Part shown: piece after piece, positions 7,512 to 15,181 of the stretch
How the letters are laid out: the number at the start of each line of letters is the position of its first letter
Numbering within the stretch: position 1 is the stretch's first letter
DNA from: JBBRSC01 sp038245795
Lineage (GTDB): Bacteria > Actinomycetota > Acidimicrobiia > Acidimicrobiales > Microtrichaceae
Length of the DNA stretch: 17,542 nucleotides
Assembly: GCA_038245795.1 (NCBI GenBank)
Contig: JBBRSC010000047.1
Span: forward strand, 1 to 17,542
Reading direction: 5' to 3'
Notes under the pieces: generated by a model
The model's input: the letters and a program-made list of their open reading frames with translations, nothing else
Told to the model about the DNA's origin: nothing
Database searches by the model: none
Made by a program: the position numbers and the translations under genes

Positions 7512-7847
7512 TCATTCCGCAGCGGGCGCTTCCTCGGTGAGGATCACGGGGACCTCGACACCAGGCCGGTAGTACGTATAGAGATCCTCGATGATCTCCT
7601 TGATCCCAGCCGTCGACATGCCGCGCTCGGGATTGACCGTCACCACGCTGCCGTTCATGTGGATGCTCTCGATGTTGCCACGTTCGAACAGCCGCCGAGC
7701 CAACTCATCAGGTGGACGGACACCGTCGATGAGGTCGCCGGCCCGGTAGACCTCATGGCCCATCCCGGTCAGCACGCGATTGAGCTCGTAGCGGACGGTT
7801 CCCCCACGACGAGCAGGCTTTTCGATGACGGTCACGGGCTGTCCCAT
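7512..7847 (-). CDS. Small protein resembling the Nfu/NifU N-terminal (Nfu_N) domain
   Basis: This 111-residue soluble protein carries a stretch, LARRLFERGNIESIHMNG then VVTVNPERG (about 49-76), that follows the pattern of the Nfu N-terminal domain: a Leu-Ala-x-x-Leu-Phe helix, a Val/Ile-x-x-(V/I) strand, then a hydrophobic strand ending in TV and a helix. Nfu_N domains usually precede a CxxC-containing NifU domain that carries an Fe-S cluster. Here there is no cysteine at all, so the protein cannot itself hold a cluster. The acidic tail is EEAPAAE. It lies upstream of imuA' on the same strand, but the imuA' promoter follows its stop codon, so it is probably not part of the SOS unit. The family call is from pattern only; an unrelated small alpha/beta protein is possible. 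Confidence 0.6.
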   Translation of the reverse strand: MGQPVTVIEKPARRGGTVRYELNRVLTGMGHEVYRAGDLIDGVRPPDELARRLFERGNIESIHMNGSVVTVNPERGMSTAGIKEIIEDLYTYYRPGVEVPVILTEEAPAAE

Positions 7848-7925
7848 AGCCGTCAGACCCTAGCGGTGTCCGATGTGGCCGCCCCAACCCCCGCCACTCA
7901 ACTCCCACAACTCAGTTCCGACGGC

Positions 7926-8369
7926 TCAACCCGTTGCCTCAGCGGCATCGGAGAGCGAGCGCGTTCCTGCCCATGCCCATGCCGCAAGTCCCAGTGACAC
8001 TGCCGCCAGACCCTCGTGGACGGCAATGAACGCAACGGTGTGATCACCGGTCGCGATCTGTGCTCCACGGATTACCCAGACCCCGGCATGAACAGCCGTC
8101 ACGCCACGCACGACGACGCCCGCAGTTGACGGGGTCGGTCGACGCAACGCCACCACTGCCACGGCGGTCGCACCCACCAGCATGGTGGCGCTCAAGGCAT
8201 AGGCGCCAGCCTGTGCCGAGTTGGTCGCCTCGATATCGCCGGCAGCGTTGCGGATGCGCGTCACCCACACGAACGTCATCCACCCGGCGTTGGCCAGAGC
8301 CGCTACTCGCGGAAGACGTGAGCGGGAGGCGATCGAGCGAACGGCGGCGGGGGGCGGCGAGATGGCCAT
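7926..8369 (-). CDS. Small four-helix integral membrane protein, unknown function
   Basis: This predicted protein of about 147 residues has four hydrophobic segments. The first begins around ALANAGWMTFVWV, the second around YALSATMLVGATAVAVVAL, the third around VVVRGVTAVHAGVWVIRG, and the fourth around FIAVHEGLAAVSLGLAAWAWAG. A basic N-terminus (RSIASRSRLPR) suggests the N-terminus is inside. I do not recognise the family. The start is uncertain: ATG at 8369 begins MAISPPP, while an ATG at 8396 would add nine residues, and neither has a clear Shine-Dalgarno. The gene is divergent from the acyl-CoA dehydrogenase gene, and the palindrome at 8428-8445 could act on both. Confidence 0.65.
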   Translation of the reverse strand: MAISPPPAAVRSIASRSRLPRVAALANAGWMTFVWVTRIRNAAGDIEATNSAQAGAYALSATMLVGATAVAVVALRRPTPSTAGVVVRGVTAVHAGVWVIRGAQIATGDHTVAFIAVHEGLAAVSLGLAAWAWAGTRSLSDAAEATG

Positions 8370-8427
8370 GGCGCCAGCGTAGAGCGGCGGGTACATGTCG
8401 CCATATCCGCGCTACGTTGAAGATCTT

Positions 8428-8445
8428 CTTGACCGTACGGTCAAG
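8428..8445. promoter_or_regulatory. Perfect 18-base palindrome, probable repressor operator
   Basis: CTTGACCGTACGGTCAAG is an exact inverted repeat with no central spacer. It sits 37 bases upstream of the acyl-CoA dehydrogenase start and between two divergent genes. Each half contains TTGACC, a -35-like hexamer reading outward on both strands, though no strong -10 follows. Short perfect palindromes of this kind are typical TetR-family operators, and such regulators often control acyl-CoA dehydrogenase genes. No regulator gene is present in the window, so the binder is unknown. Confidence 0.7.
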
Positions 8446-8482
8446 TTCACAATTCTGCTGCTGCTCTTCAGGGGGACCTGCC

Positions 8483-9751
8483 ATGACTGACATCTCGATC
8501 GAGGACTTCACCGCCGAGGCCCGCGTGTTCCTCGATGCCAACGCCCAGAAGAAGCAGACGAGAACTGACTTCAAGTGGGGCGAGGGCTCTGACGACGTTG
8601 GCGTCTTCGAAGAGAAGGACAGCGCCGCCGAACTCGCTGAGATCCACGAGGCGAAGGCGTGGCAGGCCAAACGATATGACCATGGGTTCGGTTGGATCGG
8701 TGGACCCGAGAAGTTCGGCGGGCGCGGTCTCACCTCCAAGTACGAGCGGGCGTACTCGTCACTCGAGGCCGGCTACGACTCTCCCGGTATGGGCATCTTC
8801 GCCATCAGCCTCGGCATGGTCGCACCGACGATCCTCGCCCATGCCACCCCCGAGGTGCAGGACATGTACCTGCGGGAGCTGTACCGCGGCGACATGGTTG
8901 CCTGCCAGCTCTTCAGCGAGCCGGGCGCCGGCTCCGATCTCGCTGGCGTGCAGACGCGGGCCGAGCTCGATGGCGACGAGTGGATCCTGAACGGCCAGAA
9001 GGTCTGGACGTCGGCAGCGCAACACTCCGAGATCGGCGAGATCATCTGCCGGACCAATCCCGAGGCTCCCAAGCACCGCGGCCTCACGGCGTTTGTGGTC
9101 GACATGCGCGCACCCGGCGTTGAGATCCGTCCGCTGCGACAGATGACCGGCGGGGCCAGCTTCAATGAGGTCTTCTTCAGCGATGTCCGGGTGCCGGTGA
9201 CCCACCGGCTCGGTGACGTCAACCAGGGTTGGACCGTAGCGCTCACCACCCTCATGAACGAGCGGGCCTCCATCGGCGGCGGCAGTTCCGGCGGCGGGCA
9301 GGGGCTGCTGTCACCCCAGCGACTCTCAGCCATGCTCCAGCATTTCGGTCTCGCTGATGACTTGGTCATCCGCAACGAATTGGCCCAGATCTACACCCAG
9401 TTCCAGGTGGCGAAGTGGAACAACCAGCGGGCGCTCGACAAGATCAAGGCCGGTGGGCTGCCCGGCCCGGAACTGTCCACTGCCAAGCTCGCCCTGACCA
9501 ACAACATGAAGCGCTTCAGCGAGTTCATGGCCCAGGTGCTCGGCCCTCGGATCATTGCGGATTCCGGCGAGTGGGGGACCTACGCCTGGTCGAAACTGCT
9601 GTTGGGCGTGCCCGGCATGCGTGTGGCTGGCGGCACCGACGAGGTCATGCGCAACATCGTCGCCGAGCGGGTACTCGGCCTCCCGAAGGACCCTGGGATC
9701 GATTCGACGACACCCTTCAAGGACTTGACGGTCGGAACCCAACGAACCTGA
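8483..9751 (+). CDS. Acyl-CoA dehydrogenase (FadE-type flavoprotein)
   Basis: This 422-residue FAD enzyme catalyses the alpha,beta-dehydrogenation of an acyl-CoA thioester. Visible signatures are CQLFSEPGAGSDLAG (141-155) and LNGQKVWTSAA (169-179) of the FAD/acyl-CoA middle domain, and the C-terminal GGTDEVMRNIVAERVLGLP (383-401). The position usually filled by catalytic Glu in short- and medium-chain enzymes is Gly383 here. Glu260 in LMNERAS lies where isovaleryl- and long-chain enzymes keep their base, so it is the likely catalytic residue. A glycine/serine-rich loop (265-273, GGGSSGGGQ) follows it. The ATG at 8483 is chosen for the GGGGG about eight bases upstream; the frame is open further upstream but that sequence does not look coding. 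The gene is single and probably controlled through the palindrome before it. Substrate is not predictable. Confidence 0.93.
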   Translation: MTDISIEDFTAEARVFLDANAQKKQTRTDFKWGEGSDDVGVFEEKDSAAELAEIHEAKAWQAKRYDHGFGWIGGPEKFGGRGLTSKYERAYSSLEAGYDSPGMGIFAISLGMVAPTILAHATPEVQDMYLRELYRGDMVACQLFSEPGAGSDLAGVQTRAELDGDEWILNGQKVWTSAAQHSEIGEIICRTNPEAPKHRGLTAFVVDMRAPGVEIRPLRQMTGGASFNEVFFSDVRVPVTHRLGDVNQGWTVALTTLMNERASIGGGSSGGGQGLLSPQRLSAMLQHFGLADDLVIRNELAQIYTQFQVAKWNNQRALDKIKAGGLPGPELSTAKLALTNNMKRFSEFMAQVLGPRIIADSGEWGTYAWSKLLLGVPGMRVAGGTDEVMRNIVAERVLGLPKDPGIDSTTPFKDLTVGTQRT

Positions 9752-9753
9752 TC

Positions 9754-9783
9754 CCTGGACGCCAGTTCGCTCCCGGCGTCAGG
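9754..9783. terminator. Candidate bidirectional hairpin terminator between convergent genes
   Basis: CCTGGACGCC pairs with GGCGTCAGG, giving nine pairs with one bulged G and an 11-base loop. It begins two bases after the acyl-CoA dehydrogenase stop and overlaps the stop codon of the convergent cyclase gene. There is no T-run on either side, so it is not a classic intrinsic terminator. Its role is inferred from position. Confidence 0.4.
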
Positions 9784-10546
9784 CCCCGGAAGCGGTCTTG
9801 AGATCGCCATCATCAGAACCGATGATCCCCGTCATCGACGGATGGTGCGCAACCGGTGGCGTCACCGCCCAGGCGTCGGCGCCAACGCGGAGTTGCGTGA
9901 CGGCTGGAATGTCGCCGATGCCCACGGCGCGGACGGTCACGGTACCGACCCGGTCGATCCATTCGGGGATGTCCTCGTCGAGACCGGCGCACAACAGCTC
10001 TCCAACGCCAGCGGCTTCGCATAAACGTGCTGCCATGTTGACGGATCGGCCGATGTAGTCATCGCCCTCGAACAGCAGCACGGTCCCCCCGGCAACGCCG
10101 CCGTGCACCGCAAAGGACTCGTCGGCGAATCGCAGCTGCAGTTCGGCGGCCGCGGCGATCACTGGCCCGGCCTCGACACCGACGAGCATGGCGCCGTCCC
10201 CCAGCCATTTGGTGACGCGCACGCCCCGTCGGCCGGTGACGTCGCGGCACGCCGATCGGAACCGTGTGAGGACATCAATCGCCGCGAGTGTGCCCTCGCG
10301 GTCGGTGAAGGCGGTGAACCCGCAGACATCGATGAAGGCGAAGCAGCGGTAGAGGGATTGGGAGACGTCCACCCATTCGGGCACGGGCCGCTCGGTTCCG
10401 GTCCCGCCTGCGTTGATCGACAGGTCCTCGACGAGGGTCGTGTCGGCGGTGATGAGCCGACGGATGGCCCGCTCGGCTGCATCGATGGGCGCTTTGGCTT
10501 TCGGTCGCTTCTGGGCAGAAGGACGGCTGGATCGGCTACCGGTCAT
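9779..10546 (-). CDS. Soluble class III adenylate cyclase
   Basis: This 255-residue cytoplasmic protein has a single class III nucleotide cyclase domain from about 65 to 225 and no membrane helix. All canonical residues are visible: metal-binding D73 (FIDVCGFT) and D117 (KWLGDG), the adenine-selecting pair K113 and D163 (GDDYIG), and transition-state N170 and R174 (VNMAARL). The spacing between the two metal aspartates (44) and between Lys and the second Asp (4) equals that in mycobacterial Rv1625c as I recall it. It should make cAMP from ATP, presumably as a homodimer. The first 60 residues are basic then helical, with no recognised sensor domain. GAGGAGG precedes the ATG by seven bases, a strong Shine-Dalgarno, and a small inverted repeat lies directly before it. 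No receptor or effector gene is adjacent. Confidence 0.92.
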   Translation of the reverse strand: MTGSRSSRPSAQKRPKAKAPIDAAERAIRRLITADTTLVEDLSINAGGTGTERPVPEWVDVSQSLYRCFAFIDVCGFTAFTDREGTLAAIDVLTRFRSACRDVTGRRGVRVTKWLGDGAMLVGVEAGPVIAAAAELQLRFADESFAVHGGVAGGTVLLFEGDDYIGRSVNMAARLCEAAGVGELLCAGLDEDIPEWIDRVGTVTVRAVGIGDIPAVTQLRVGADAWAVTPPVAHHPSMTGIIGSDDGDLKTASGA

Positions 10547-10558
10547 GAACTGGCCTCC

Positions 10559-10580
10559 TCATCAGTACGGGTCCTGATGA
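10559..10580 (-). promoter_or_regulatory. Inverted repeat abutting the cyclase Shine-Dalgarno
   Basis: On the minus strand TCATCAG, an eight-base loop and CTGATGA form a perfect seven-base-pair inverted repeat, with GGAGG directly after it and the cyclase ATG 12 bases beyond the repeat. It could be an mRNA hairpin at the ribosome site or a protein operator. The remaining 140 bases of the gap to rnhB (10581-10718) show only a near-palindrome, GTGCCACGTGACAC at 10661-10674, and no gene. Confidence 0.4.
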
Positions 10581-10718
10581 TGCGGTTCTGGGTACTCGCT
10601 TCGTCCTCAATGCTGACACGAACCTGCATGCTAGAGCAAGCAATATGACAATTATCGCGAGTGCCACGTGACACCACGCCCACGGTGCTGGAGTCGCACG
10701 CCGGCGATCACATGGCCC

Positions 10719-11405
10719 TCAGAACAACCTCGGTTGGTCCGCCCCCGTGCGACGCTCCTCGCCCAGTCGTTGCGCTCCCCGCCAGGAGATGGCGTCCATG
10801 AACGCCCAACTCCGACGATGGATGGTGGTCGGCCCGTAGCCCTGCAGCGCCATTTTGTGTCGCGGGCAGGGATAGCCCTTGTTGTGATCGAACGAGAACG
10901 CGGGAAAGTGCTCGGCCTCGCGTCGCATGATGCGGTCACGACTCACCTTGGCAATCACCGACGCAGTGGCGATGGACAGCGACACCGAGTCGCCCCTGAC
11001 GTGCATGCGGGCCAGCCCACCGCCAACGAAGTCCCATTTGCCGTCGACCAGCGCCGCGCCCGGCACCATGGCCAGCTCGGCGAACGCCCGCCGCGACGCC
11101 AACCGTTGAGCCTCGCTCATCCCGAGGTCATCGCACTCCTGGGGGGTGGCATGTCCGACGCCGATGCCGTCGCACCAGTCGACGATCCGGTCGAACAGCT
11201 CTTCACGTCGCCGCTCGGTCAGCATCTTCGAGTCACGAATGCCATTGACACGTCGCCCGCGGGGAAGCACCACTGCCGCCACCGTCAACGGGCCCGCCCA
11301 TGATCCTTTGCCGACCTCATCGACACCGACGACGACGTCGTGGCCCTCGTCCCAAAGCGCCCGCTCCAAGTGCAGTCCCGGTGCCCGTCGTCGAGATGCA
11401 ACCAT
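10719..11405 (-). CDS. rnhB: Ribonuclease HII
   Basis: RNase HII nicks RNA in RNA-DNA hybrids and starts removal of single misincorporated ribonucleotides. Counting from a GTG at 11414 (231 residues), the active site is D32-E33 (VDEVGKGSWAGPL), D124 (LVDGKWD) and D142 (RGDS), matching the four acidic residues of E. coli RNase HII. Other family landmarks are DSKMLTERRREELF, ASVIAKVSRDRIM, HNKGYP and the HRRSW near the end. I prefer the ATG at 11405 (228 residues): it has AGGG about ten bases upstream, while the same AGG would sit only two bases from the GTG. It is a single gene between the cyclase and a divergent small gene. Nothing is missing. Confidence 0.95.
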   Translation of the reverse strand: MVASRRRAPGLHLERALWDEGHDVVVGVDEVGKGSWAGPLTVAAVVLPRGRRVNGIRDSKMLTERRREELFDRIVDWCDGIGVGHATPQECDDLGMSEAQRLASRRAFAELAMVPGAALVDGKWDFVGGGLARMHVRGDSVSLSIATASVIAKVSRDRIMRREAEHFPAFSFDHNKGYPCPRHKMALQGYGPTTIHRRSWAFMDAISWRGAQRLGEERRTGADQPRLF

Positions 11406-11549
11406 CGACCGCACCCTATTCGGTGCTGACGCGTTGACCGACAGGATGAGACATTCGTGAGAACTCTGTGTGAAGACGAGCTCAATGCGTTGAAAAATGA
11501 CGATGGCCTGGCATCATGGCAATGGAGGGAATGTCCGTCAGGAGACACG

Positions 11550-11864
11550 ATGGAATCCACAGAAGCGATCGAGACAGAACCGATTGAGATCGACAGCGCG
11601 GTCAGGAGCGCCACATTCCCCGACGTCGGCGACGTCGAGCAGGCCAGCACGACCACCAGTGCACGCAGCGACGACCGAGATGAACTCCAGCCCGGGAGTG
11701 TCGTCGAAGTTCGACGACGGTTCGACCGTGCCTGGGCCCGAGGGTTCGAAGTGATCGACGGAGACGGCCAGTCGTTCCGGCTCCGTCGCAACTCCGACGG
11801 CGCCGTCCTGCCGGTCAGCTTCCCGGCAACCGATCTGCGTCTGGCACGGAACGTCGGTTTTTAG
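11550..11864 (+). CDS. Small acidic protein of unknown function
   Basis: I do not recognise this 104-residue protein. The N-terminal half is acidic and low in complexity (ESTEAIETEPIEID), suggesting disorder. The C-terminal half (about 48-104) is compact and basic: PGSVVEVRRRFDRAWARGFE, then a Val-Ile strand, RLRRNSDGAVLP and a final strand. That alternation suggests a small beta-barrel fold, perhaps SH3-like, which is inference. The start at 11550 is chosen for AGGAGA eight bases upstream; a GTG at 11457 in the same frame would add 31 residues but lacks a ribosome site and looks non-coding. Its TAG shares bases with the TAA of the convergent GGDEF gene. It is divergent from rnhB; the 144-base gap between them contains TTGACC and TTGAAA hexamers but no clear -10. 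Confidence 0.7.
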   Translation: MESTEAIETEPIEIDSAVRSATFPDVGDVEQASTTTSARSDDRDELQPGSVVEVRRRFDRAWARGFEVIDGDGQSFRLRRNSDGAVLPVSFPATDLRLARNVGF

Positions 11865-13516
11865 CCGAGCTGAGCGCGACGGGTTGTCACTTCAGCATCT
11901 GCCTGGCGGAGGAGCTCATCGAGCGACGATTCTCCGCCACGCCCCCTAGCCGCACCCACCGTGAACGTGTTTCCAACCGGGCCGGATTCGGTGTCGATCG
12001 GCAACGCGGCACTGGCCTCGCAGTCGATCACCAGTCGCTCCAGCGCGGCAACACGGTCCGACCCGATCAGCAGGATCGCAAACTCATCTCCGGCGATGCG
12101 GGCAAGGACATCCTCGTCGTCAACGAGTGCCCCCAAACGGTCGGCGATCGTCATCAACACCACATCGCCGGCAACATGGCCGAAGGCATCGTTGGTGGTC
12201 TTGAACCCATCGAGATTGAGCAACATCAGCGCCACCTCCTGATCTGCGGCACCCAGTGCACCGTTCGCTCTCTCGGACAAGAATGTTCTGTTCCCCAGAC
12301 CAGTGAGCGGATCGCGGCTGGCCCGCCACGACAGTCGTTCAGCATCGAGTCGTTCCTCAGTGACGTCGTGGACGATCCCGACGAAACCAGCGAAGTCGCC
12401 ATCCGGATCGGTGAGCGGGCCGGCCTGGAGCCTGATCCAGCGGGGCCGACCACTCGGAATCAGAAGTCTCGCTGACACCTCGAAGGCTGATCCCGACTCG
12501 AGTGCCCGATCCCACGCTGCGACGACCTCAGCCCGATCGTCGGGGTGCAGCCGCGTCAGTCCGGCGTCACGGCAGCGCGAGGGAAGCATCGAGGACTCCA
12601 CGGCGAACAACGCACGACACCGATCGTTCACGAACGTGATGTCCCCGCTCGGGTCCACATGGATGATGCCGACGAGAGCGAATGTCGCCAGAGTCCGATG
12701 ACCGATCACATCGCCATCGACGCCGCTGTCCCGCCGATGGTCCCCGATCAGGTCGATGATCTGCACGAACATCTGCCGGGAACATCCGACGTCGGTCATC
12801 GTTGCGAACACCAATCCGAGACGCTCAGTTCCGTCTGGCCGCATGTAACGCTCAACCACGGACAACGAGGGGATGTCGCCGTCGAGAAGGCGCTCCCGCT
12901 GGTGGACCGACGCACGAACGTCGTCCGGGTGGGTGAACCTGTGAAGCCCGTGTCCGATGCAGTCGGCGCGAGACCGACCCATCAGATCGCAGAATGCATC
13001 GTTGGCCACAAGGACGTCACCGTCGAATTCGCTCAGACACATGGCGATGGGCGATCTCACGAACTGGGGTGAGAGATGCGCCTCGGTCGGGGTGAGGTGT
13101 TCCCACCAGCGGTGGAAGTCGGTGACGTCCCGGCAGGTCACGACGACGGCACGCAACGAGCCGTTCTCCGCGAAGCTCGGACGGGAGGTCAGGCTGATCC
13201 AGACCAGGTCGCCAGCCGGTCGATGAACGCCCATGATGGCGTTCGTCACCGACGTGAGTGTGGTCAAGGTGACCGTGGCAGGATGACTGTCGCCGGGCCA
13301 GTCGGAACCGTCAACCCGCACCGCTCGCCAACGCGGGTCGATCGACGTGCGACCGGTCAACTCGTCGAGGGTGAGTCCGAGAATTCTCTGCGCCGTCGAG
13401 TTCGCCCATTCGATCGCGCCACCAACGGCATGCACAACGATTCCCTCATCGATGTCATCGAGCACGTCGACAATGAGCGCCATGTTCTCCATGGACTGCA
13501 AATCAGCTACGACCAC
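11861..13516 (-). CDS. Cytoplasmic three-PAS diguanylate cyclase (GGDEF)
   Basis: This 551-residue protein has three PAS-type sensor domains (about 12-131, 145-258 and 270-389) and a C-terminal GGDEF domain (about 393-548). PAS landmarks are RFTHPDDV and RLHPDD in the second and third, each followed by a PAC-like segment, the last ending FVGIVHDVTEERLDAE. The GGDEF domain has RDPLTGLGNR, metal-site D436 (NLDGFKTTND) and the signature as AGDEF (475-479), a variant that can remain active. The product-inhibition RxxD site is absent: the equivalent residues are DDED (466-469). There is no EAL domain and no membrane helix. It probably makes c-di-GMP without product feedback. The GTG at 13516 is supported by AAGGGG at proper spacing. 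No adjacent c-di-GMP effector is visible. Confidence 0.92.
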   Translation of the reverse strand: MVVADLQSMENMALIVDVLDDIDEGIVVHAVGGAIEWANSTAQRILGLTLDELTGRTSIDPRWRAVRVDGSDWPGDSHPATVTLTTLTSVTNAIMGVHRPAGDLVWISLTSRPSFAENGSLRAVVVTCRDVTDFHRWWEHLTPTEAHLSPQFVRSPIAMCLSEFDGDVLVANDAFCDLMGRSRADCIGHGLHRFTHPDDVRASVHQRERLLDGDIPSLSVVERYMRPDGTERLGLVFATMTDVGCSRQMFVQIIDLIGDHRRDSGVDGDVIGHRTLATFALVGIIHVDPSGDITFVNDRCRALFAVESSMLPSRCRDAGLTRLHPDDRAEVVAAWDRALESGSAFEVSARLLIPSGRPRWIRLQAGPLTDPDGDFAGFVGIVHDVTEERLDAERLSWRASRDPLTGLGNRTFLSERANGALGAADQEVALMLLNLDGFKTTNDAFGHVAGDVVLMTIADRLGALVDDEDVLARIAGDEFAILLIGSDRVAALERLVIDCEASAALPIDTESGPVGNTFTVGAARGRGGESSLDELLRQADAEVTTRRAQLG

Positions 13517-13582
13517 TTGATCCCCTTTGCTTGATTCGCCGAGGTGACTCAGTGCGCCCGCAAGGATCGCGTATTTCCCCTG

Positions 13583-15181
13583 TCAACTGAACGATTCACC
13601 TTCGACTGGCCCTACGTTCGTCCCCGTCGTGTCATGGGACCCCAGCGAGTCAACGGTTGCTTCCACCAGCAGCTCGGCCTCCGCGACTCCGAGCGGAATT
13701 CCGAGGAGGGCGTCCCCAGTGAGCTCAGTCGATGACCACGCCGGATCGACAGCTGGCGCCGTGAGACGTGGCGCCGCCAGCGACGGCTCGGCACCAACGG
13801 GTTCGACCTGCCACAACACCGCCGGTCGACGGCCATGCCAACGCATCGCCCAACCAATGCGACCGAGCGGGGTCGGGATGTCGTGGCACTCCACGGATTG
13901 TCCGGCCCAGGACACCGCGAACCCAGCGGCCAGCTCGATCTCGTCGTTGACCACCGCAACGTGGGCGTCGATCAGATCCACGATCCGTCGCGAGGCCCGA
14001 GTCAGCTCTGACGCTGGCGGCGACGCGAGGCCATCAGAGCTACCTGGGTCGCTGATCGCCGGGCACGGCTCATCGGGGCGCCCGGCCCGGAGCTGGCGGG
14101 CCGCAGTCGGTTGATCGAACTGATCCAGCAATAACGCCGCTGAGTCCAGCGCCCGACGGGCCCGGTTGGTCTGAGCGGGGGACAAATCCGGACGGCGGCG
14201 ACCGCCGATCAGCCATCCCGCTGTCGACGCGATGTGTGGCATCAATTCGTCGATGACCTCCGGATTCGCCCCGCTGATTCCGAGCAGACTCCAAGCGCGG
14301 AGCGCGTCGACCGTGGCGTCGACATCGCCGCCGATCGACCCTCGACGATCAAGGAACCGCACCAGCAGTGAACTCCGTTGGATTGCTTCGGCATTCCAGC
14401 CAAGCAGCGCGTCTGCCACGGCAACCGACGCGCACTCTGCGGCGCCATCGGCGGTCTCCGCGAGCGCCACGAGGCAACGATCCGATATCCACGACGAACG
14501 GTCCATTGGTTCCGCGGGCTCGATGCGCGTTCCCCGCTCCATTTGCGACAACCAACCCGCCACCACCTGATCCGGCGACGGGGGAACGGGAAACGACCCA
14601 TCGCCATCGAGGGTGCCGGGACCGCTCAGGACCATCTGGGTCGATACCGTGTGCGGGAGCGGATGGGTCACCGCGACGTAGCCACGGCCAGCCACTCGGA
14701 GCGGACCGTCGGGTGTCCCGGCCGACTCGACCATCATCCCGAGGGCATCGAGATCCTCGTGCGCCACCCACGAGCGCGGCCGCCGCGCCCAGCGCACCAT
14801 CGGACGATCGTCGACGAACAACGTGTCCTGGCGAACCTCAAAGGTGGTCCCGGGGCCGACAACCGTGGCCACGATCACTGGCTCGGTCGACTCATTGGTG
14901 ATGTCAACGGCAACTGCCGGGCTGCTCGCACCAGCAGGCACGAAAGCGTAGGTCGCCCAGACCGTGTCCCCACCGGGCCCATGGAGCGCGTGCGACAGCA
15001 CCGGAGTGTCGCCGAGGGCACGCTGGCGGACGCCGGCATCGGAATCCGAACGACGCCAACGATCGACCCCGCCGATCCACACTCGAAGCGTGATGCCGCC
15101 GACGGCGACCACGCCGTGAGCGTCAACAGAGCCAATGACCCCCGCACCGATCGTTCCGAGCACCGCGGCATCATTCACCAT
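13583..15181 (-). CDS. Large soluble protein of unknown function downstream of gpsA
   Basis: I cannot name this protein of about 532 residues. Its first 200 residues are rich in alternating hydrophobic and turn residues, as in a beta-sandwich. About 235-400 are helical and alanine-rich, including LVALAETADGAAECASVAVADAL cut by short loops. The C-terminal 110 return to strand-like sequence with GWAMRWHGRRPAVLWQ and TAPAVDPAWSSTE. This beta / alpha-helical / beta layout resembles glycoside hydrolases with an alpha-barrel, but I see no confirmed catalytic acid pair, so this is only a suggestion. No signal peptide or membrane helix is seen. The start is uncertain: ATG at 15181 or GTG at 15190, neither with a Shine-Dalgarno. 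It follows gpsA by about 48 bases on the same strand and may be cotranscribed with it. Confidence 0.8.
   Translation of the reverse strand: MVNDAAVLGTIGAGVIGSVDAHGVVAVGGITLRVWIGGVDRWRRSDSDAGVRQRALGDTPVLSHALHGPGGDTVWATYAFVPAGASSPAVAVDITNESTEPVIVATVVGPGTTFEVRQDTLFVDDRPMVRWARRPRSWVAHEDLDALGMMVESAGTPDGPLRVAGRGYVAVTHPLPHTVSTQMVLSGPGTLDGDGSFPVPPSPDQVVAGWLSQMERGTRIEPAEPMDRSSWISDRCLVALAETADGAAECASVAVADALLGWNAEAIQRSSLLVRFLDRRGSIGGDVDATVDALRAWSLLGISGANPEVIDELMPHIASTAGWLIGGRRRPDLSPAQTNRARRALDSAALLLDQFDQPTAARQLRAGRPDEPCPAISDPGSSDGLASPPASELTRASRRIVDLIDAHVAVVNDEIELAAGFAVSWAGQSVECHDIPTPLGRIGWAMRWHGRRPAVLWQVEPVGAEPSLAAPRLTAPAVDPAWSSTELTGDALLGIPLGVAEAELLVEATVDSLGSHDTTGTNVGPVEGESFS

Noticed and set aside
7848..7926. 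AGCCGTC at 7848-7854 and GACGGCT at 7920-7926 as an inverted repeat bounding the gap
   Set aside because: The arms are seven bases with a 65-base loop, expected by chance in GC-rich DNA, and no function is suggested.
8060..8482. Upstream extension of the acyl-CoA dehydrogenase frame by 141 codons
   Set aside because: It is antisense to the membrane protein gene and runs through the palindrome; the ATG at 8483 has a strong ribosome site and fits the family N-terminus.
10661..10674. GTGCCACGTGACAC near-palindrome in the gap between the cyclase gene and rnhB
   Set aside because: One mismatched pair around a CACGTG core; too short and isolated to call an operator.
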